DNA of 64,000 nucleotides from Lachnospiraceae bacterium. Lineage in GTDB: Bacteria > Bacillota > Clostridia > Lachnospirales > Lachnospiraceae. The stretch spans positions 1 to 64,000 of the forward strand of contig JAETQH010000021.1 in assembly GCA_021770785.1 (NCBI GenBank), in the 5' to 3' direction. Made by a program: the position numbers and the translations under genes. This document shows, one piece after another, positions 59,260-64,000 of the stretch (its first letter is position 1; the number at the start of each line of letters is the position of its first letter). The notes under the pieces were generated by a model, which worked only from the letters and a program-made list of their open reading frames with translations, had not been told where the DNA came from and made no database searches.

Positions 59260-61407
59260 TTATATCATAATGCCCGTATTTTCCTTGCTCTTTTCTATCA
59301 TGTGCATCAGCTTACGGAAAGGAATTGCCACCACAAGTCCGATAACTAAGGAAATCACCACGTAAATGCCAAGGGCGCCAATATTTTTCCAGTAATCTAA
59401 CTGGTAAATTCCGCCGATGGTCTCCCTCATGGCGTTCATTCCATAAGGGAAGGGCAGATATTTGTAAACCATCTGATAAATTTCCGGCAGGGTCTGTATC
59501 GGAAAGGTTCCTCCGGCTCCCGCTACCTGAATTACCATTACCACAATGGCAAGCGCCTCCCCCACATTTCCAAAGGCTACCGTCAGGGAATAGATAAACA
59601 GCGTAAACACAAAACTGCTTGCCGCTGCCGCCAGCCAGAACAGAAACGGGTTATGGCACTGAATATGAATATAGTATAAGTCTCCCAAAACGGTAATCAG
59701 CGTCTGCACCTGCCCCACAAGGAAAAAGGTGATGTATCTGCCGAAATATGCCTGATAGGGCTTTATTTCCTCTATGCCCTCCACCGGCTCTACCTTCACA
59801 TGGATAATCGCTACTAAAATCAAGGCTCCCACCCACAGGGCAAGAATGGTATAGAAAGGAGCCATCGCCGAGCCGTAACTTTCTATCTCGTAAATTCCCA
59901 CCGTATCTAAGTTTACCGGGGAAGAAATGAAGCTGCCTAACAATGCGGGGTCTGTCTCAATAATCTTCATAATCTCCTGATACTGTTCATCCTGCCGCAG
60001 CTCCACAAAATCCGCTATCACATCCGCCAGACCGTTCTGCAGCTCCTGCGCCATGGACAAGGACTCGGAGAGGCTGCTTTTTCCTCCCTCTAGAGTTTTC
60101 CGGTAGTCTCGGAGCACATATCCCACATCGCTGAAGTCCGCATTGATCCCGTTTAAAATTGCAGTGGTGGTCACCATGGAATTATGCATGGCATTCATGG
60201 TATCATTCAGGCTGGGTTGTACCGTATAAGTATAATAATCCTTCAAGCTGTTCACCGACTGCTTGCAGACATCAATCTGTCCCATAATCTGGTTTTCCAA
60301 AGTACCTATATCCTCAGCGGTTGCCGTTCCGTTTTCCGTCAGCCCCTCCAACTCCACTTCAATGGCATAGAGCTGCTCCCTGATACTCTGTATCTTTATC
60401 TGGGTTTCATCATCTGCCGTACCCTCCCAGCCAGAAACAGAGTTGTCAAACATCTGCCGTAAATAAGGCATAATGGATTTTGAACTGAGAAGCCCTTTTC
60501 CCACGGCGTCCTGATAATTTTTCAGCGTATTCATGTCATTTCCGATTACGGTAGAAACGCTGTCTAAGGTATTGTTTACCATATCCAGACTGTAGTTTAC
60601 CATCTGGGTCACAGAATCCGCCGTGGCATCCCCTGCCGTCAAAAGCCCTTCCATGCTGTTGACAGTATCCTGTCCCGTTGTCACCATGCTGTCTAACCCC
60701 GGCAGCATTACCTGACTGGTTTCCACAATGCTCTGAGCGGAGCCCATAATGCTCACAAAAGAATTTAAAATACTGATGTAGCTGCGCAAATCCCCGCTGA
60801 GCCCGTTTAACCGTTCCAATACCGCATCACCTATGGTGCCGCCCTCTATATCAGCCCCGGACACTGCTCCGCCCACCTTCATCAAAGTCTCTGCCAGGGT
60901 GCTGACAAAAGCCGCGTTTACCTGCTCCTGCACGGTGGTCTTTGCCTTTCCGGTAATTTTAGGCGCAATGGCATTCTTCTTTTCGTTTTCATAATAGATA
61001 ATGTCCGGATTCTCAATCTCACCACCCAGGAAGCTAATCATTTCCTCGGTAAATTCCTCCGGTATCACCAGCGCCGCATAGTAGGAATTATCATAAACTC
61101 CGTCTACCGCCTCATCCACCGTATCGGTGAATACCCAGCCGATGGTATCGTTGGATTTTAAGGTGTCCACCACGGTTGCACCGATATTGACGGAAAGCCC
61201 CGCCACCTCGGCGCCCTGATCTGCCGATACCACCGCCACCTTTAAATTTGAGGTTGCGGAGGGACCGTAGGGGTCCCAGTTTGAAAAAATATTAAACCAG
61301 GCATACAGGGAAGGGATAACGCTCAGTCCCATAATCACCACCACTGCCACCACATTTTTTAAAATCCGTTTTGCGTCGGAGATAAAAATTTTAAATATAT
61401 TACGCAT
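59260..61407 (-). CDS. YhgE/Pip domain membrane protein
   Basis: 'VIPSLYAWFNIFSNWDPYG', coiled middle, C-terminal ABC-2-like TM block. Confidence 0.9.
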   Translation of the reverse strand: MRNIFKIFISDAKRILKNVVAVVVIMGLSVIPSLYAWFNIFSNWDPYGPSATSNLKVAVVSADQGAEVAGLSVNIGATVVDTLKSNDTIGWVFTDTVDEAVDGVYDNSYYAALVIPEEFTEEMISFLGGEIENPDIIYYENEKKNAIAPKITGKAKTTVQEQVNAAFVSTLAETLMKVGGAVSGADIEGGTIGDAVLERLNGLSGDLRSYISILNSFVSIMGSAQSIVETSQVMLPGLDSMVTTGQDTVNSMEGLLTAGDATADSVTQMVNYSLDMVNNTLDSVSTVIGNDMNTLKNYQDAVGKGLLSSKSIMPYLRQMFDNSVSGWEGTADDETQIKIQSIREQLYAIEVELEGLTENGTATAEDIGTLENQIMGQIDVCKQSVNSLKDYYTYTVQPSLNDTMNAMHNSMVTTTAILNGINADFSDVGYVLRDYRKTLEGGKSSLSESLSMAQELQNGLADVIADFVELRQDEQYQEIMKIIETDPALLGSFISSPVNLDTVGIYEIESYGSAMAPFYTILALWVGALILVAIIHVKVEPVEGIEEIKPYQAYFGRYITFFLVGQVQTLITVLGDLYYIHIQCHNPFLFWLAAAASSFVFTLFIYSLTVAFGNVGEALAIVVMVIQVAGAGGTFPIQTLPEIYQMVYKYLPFPYGMNAMRETIGGIYQLDYWKNIGALGIYVVISLVIGLVVAIPFRKLMHMIEKSKENTGIMI

Positions 61408-61816
61408 TTTCTTTTTCCTCCGCCTCTTCCTCTGTGTCGTTTTCCGCGTTTAACGTATCATCAATTTTCCGGATCACGTTTTTTAAATTTTTCTCCATTC
61501 CGTCTATCTCCTGTCCCAGCAGAGCCTCCGGCTCCCGCTCTTCGTCGGTGATTTCGCTTAATTTTTCCTGTAGGTTATAGTCGGAATATTCTACCAGAAT
61601 CAGATATACCGCAATTCCAAACAGAGAGGCAATCCACAGAATCAGGAACACCACCTTGTTGCTTTCTGTCCAGAACAGCAAAAACAGAAAAATCAGAGGA
61701 ATAATCCAGATACATCTCAAGCCGATTTTTATTTTTTTCTGGTTGCTCTCGTGCATTTTCTGCTCGTAAAGCACCAGCTTTTCATACATTTCTTCGTATC
61801 TATTTTTCTCTTCCAT
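61400..61816 (-). CDS. Hypothetical membrane protein between YhgE/Pip paralogs
   Basis: Two hydrophobic segments with acidic C-terminus; overlaps start of the 59260..61407 gene. Confidence 0.8.
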   Translation of the reverse strand: MEEKNRYEEMYEKLVLYEQKMHESNQKKIKIGLRCIWIIPLIFLFLLFWTESNKVVFLILWIASLFGIAVYLILVEYSDYNLQEKLSEITDEEREPEALLGQEIDGMEKNLKNVIRKIDDTLNAENDTEEEAEEKENA

Positions 61817-61834
61817 ATCTGTCCTCCCGACAAG

Positions 61835-64000
61835 CTACATCATTTTCGTATCTTCCATTCTTTCCTCCATGAAATGGCTGATTTTAATAAACGGAAGCCT
61901 TATCACCAGTCCTATCAGCAGTCCCACCACCGCAAATATCAGCAGCTGTGCCAAATTCTTTACATAGAAGTCGCCGTACATTCCACCGATGGTTTCACGC
62001 ATAGCGTTGATGGCATAAGGGAACGGGAAGAAAATATAAATATTGCGGTAAATCTCTGGCAGAAGCTCGATAGGGAAAGTTCCCCCTGAGCCTGCAATCT
62101 GAATGACCATTATCACCACCGCCAATGCTTTTCCGATATCTCCAAAAGCAAGGGCAAGGGAGTAGATAAACACCGTAAAAGTAAAGCTTGCCAGAGAAGC
62201 CACAAGCCAGAACAATCCCGGATGAAGTATCTGGCAGCCCAGCAGATAAATATCGCCCAGCACAATAACGGCAGCCTGAACCTGTCCCATTACAAAAAAC
62301 AACAGATATCTGCCGAAATACAGATGATAGGATTTTACATGTTCTAGTCCCCTGGGTTCTGCTTTTACCTTAATCAGCGCCACTAACACCGTTCCTCCTA
62401 CCCAGATGGCAAGAATCGTATAGAAAGGCGTCATGGCAGAACCATAGTTTTCGATGGGGTATACCGCCTCCGTAGTCACTTTCACAGGCTCCGAGAAAAA
62501 CTCGCCGTAAGCCTCCGGGTCGCCCTTTAAAAAGGTGAGCAGCGCCATAACCTTCTCGTCCTCACTGACAGAATCCAGCTTTTCCAACAACTCCGTCAGC
62601 TTTCCGCTGACCTCCTGCAGCACTGTCTGTACCTGCTCTAAACTGTCGCTGGTTTCCGTAACCGTCATTTCAATGCCGGAAAATATCGTGCCAACATTTC
62701 CCATCGTATTGTTCAGATTGGAAAGCAGGGTGGAAACATTGTCTAGCATCTGCTCCATGCTGTCGATGACGCTTGTCATCTGCGGCACTAAGCTGTTCAC
62801 ATAAACCTGTTCTATATTTGCCACTGACTCACTGCACATGGAAAGCAGCTGGGTCATATTTCCAATAGAATTATTGACTGTATCCGCTACCTGGCTGCCG
62901 GAAACATCTACTCCCGCTGCCACCTGGCTGCCCGATCCTGCAAGGGTCTGGTTAATACTGTTGATGGCAGTCTGGATATCAGAAGCTCCCCCGTTCATGG
63001 AATCAATACTATTTAAAATATCGCTGATTATCTTTTTCTCTTCCTCGGAAAGGCTGCCCTCTAATGCCATGGTTTTTAAGTGGCTCTGTAAATCCACCAG
63101 CTGTCCCTGGAGTATTGCGGTATCTGCCGCCGTCTGTCCCAAGCTGTCCGCCGTCTTCTGGGCATCCTCCGCTAAGCTGGTTCCGCTGATGTCACGGTTA
63201 ATCTGATCGATGGAATTTTTTATCTGATCCATGGTCTGCTGTACATTCTGGCTGAAAGAAGCCAGTGTAGTCTGGGTCTCTGTCAGGCTGTTTTTCGTAT
63301 CAGAAAAACTCTTCTCCCCGTTTTCGATATCCTTGCTCAAACTCGGAATACTGCCCTTTGCCTCCGCAACAGACTGGCTCAGCGCCTCGTTGCCCTCAAT
63401 AAAGGTATCAATCATCTTATTATAGGAAATGAGGTTTTCGTTGAGCTTTTCTAGTTTTTCCTGAAATGCGGCAACTTTATCCCCATTCTCCATTTCCTCC
63501 GAAAGGCTGTTTGTCTCCGTAAAAATGCTGCTTGCCACCACCTCAATAAAGGTTTCGTTAATGCTCTGCTTTAAGGTGGAAACTGCCGTGTCTGTAATCT
63601 TTATGGCAATGGCATTTTTCTTTTCATTTTCATAATAGATGATGGAGGGGCTTTTAAAATCCTCCCTGAAAAAATTGTACATGCTGTATGTAAAATCTTC
63701 GGAAATCACAACGGCAGCATAATATTCCCCGCTGTATACCCCGTCAACTGCCGCCTGCCTGTCATCTAAAAACACCCAGCCGATGGAAGTGTTTTCCTTT
63801 AACTGATCTAACACCTGATCTCCCATATTTTCCGTAGTGCCGTCCTGCATGGTGTAGCCCTTATCCTCCGATACGGCAGCAATCTTAATATTTGATGTAT
63901 TCGCATAGGGATCCCAGTTTGCATAGATATTAAACCAGGCATACAGAGATGGTATGATACAAAGACCTATGGCTATCATCAGCGCAAAGGGATTTTTGAT
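61835..64000 (-). CDS. YhgE/Pip domain membrane protein, N-terminus beyond the window edge
   Basis: 'IIPSLYAWFNIYANWDPYANTSNIKIAAVSEDKG'; reading frame open to window edge. Confidence 0.9.
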   Translation of the reverse strand: MKNPFALMIAIGLCIIPSLYAWFNIYANWDPYANTSNIKIAAVSEDKGYTMQDGTTENMGDQVLDQLKENTSIGWVFLDDRQAAVDGVYSGEYYAAVVISEDFTYSMYNFFREDFKSPSIIYYENEKKNAIAIKITDTAVSTLKQSINETFIEVVASSIFTETNSLSEEMENGDKVAAFQEKLEKLNENLISYNKMIDTFIEGNEALSQSVAEAKGSIPSLSKDIENGEKSFSDTKNSLTETQTTLASFSQNVQQTMDQIKNSIDQINRDISGTSLAEDAQKTADSLGQTAADTAILQGQLVDLQSHLKTMALEGSLSEEEKKIISDILNSIDSMNGGASDIQTAINSINQTLAGSGSQVAAGVDVSGSQVADTVNNSIGNMTQLLSMCSESVANIEQVYVNSLVPQMTSVIDSMEQMLDNVSTLLSNLNNTMGNVGTIFSGIEMTVTETSDSLEQVQTVLQEVSGKLTELLEKLDSVSEDEKVMALLTFLKGDPEAYGEFFSEPVKVTTEAVYPIENYGSAMTPFYTILAIWVGGTVLVALIKVKAEPRGLEHVKSYHLYFGRYLLFFVMGQVQAAVIVLGDIYLLGCQILHPGLFWLVASLASFTFTVFIYSLALAFGDIGKALAVVIMVIQIAGSGGTFPIELLPEIYRNIYIFFPFPYAINAMRETIGGMYGDFYVKNLAQLLIFAVVGLLIGLVIRLPFIKISHFMEERMEDTKMM

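Overview
The window looks like a Clostridia/Lachnospiraceae-type chromosome segment. Family assignments come from reading the translated ORFs; no database search was run. Most of it is core metabolism and translation: yebC, alr, NAD(P)HX repair, rex, an ABC-F protein, icd, a Re-citrate-synthase-like gene, an EF-G-like protein, tyrA, queA, pheST, pckA, cdd, gltA, thrC, leuCD, leuS, ilvC/ilvN. The accessory content includes: (i) a complete four-gene Wadjet (JetD-A-B-C) anti-plasmid operon followed by a stand-alone HipA-fold kinase-like gene whose 3' end lies inside the tyrA terminator; (ii) a Cys/Gly-rich small-protein locus with sigma-K-like and sigma-E-like promoter matches, plus an unlisted 49-aa ORF; (iii) a pheS T-box leader containing five 17-nt-periodic tetraloop hairpins with compensatory changes; (iv) a two-hairpin element shared by the pheS and leuS T-box leaders, about 60 nt before each start codon, with structure kept but arm sequence changed; (v) a 130-bp nested palindromic element; (vi) an internally deleted phosphofructokinase pseudogene; (vii) a probable 6S RNA with a strong promoter; (viii) an AP2/degenerate-HNH/AP2 protein. 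No tRNA, rRNA, CRISPR array, integrase or transposase was recognised.
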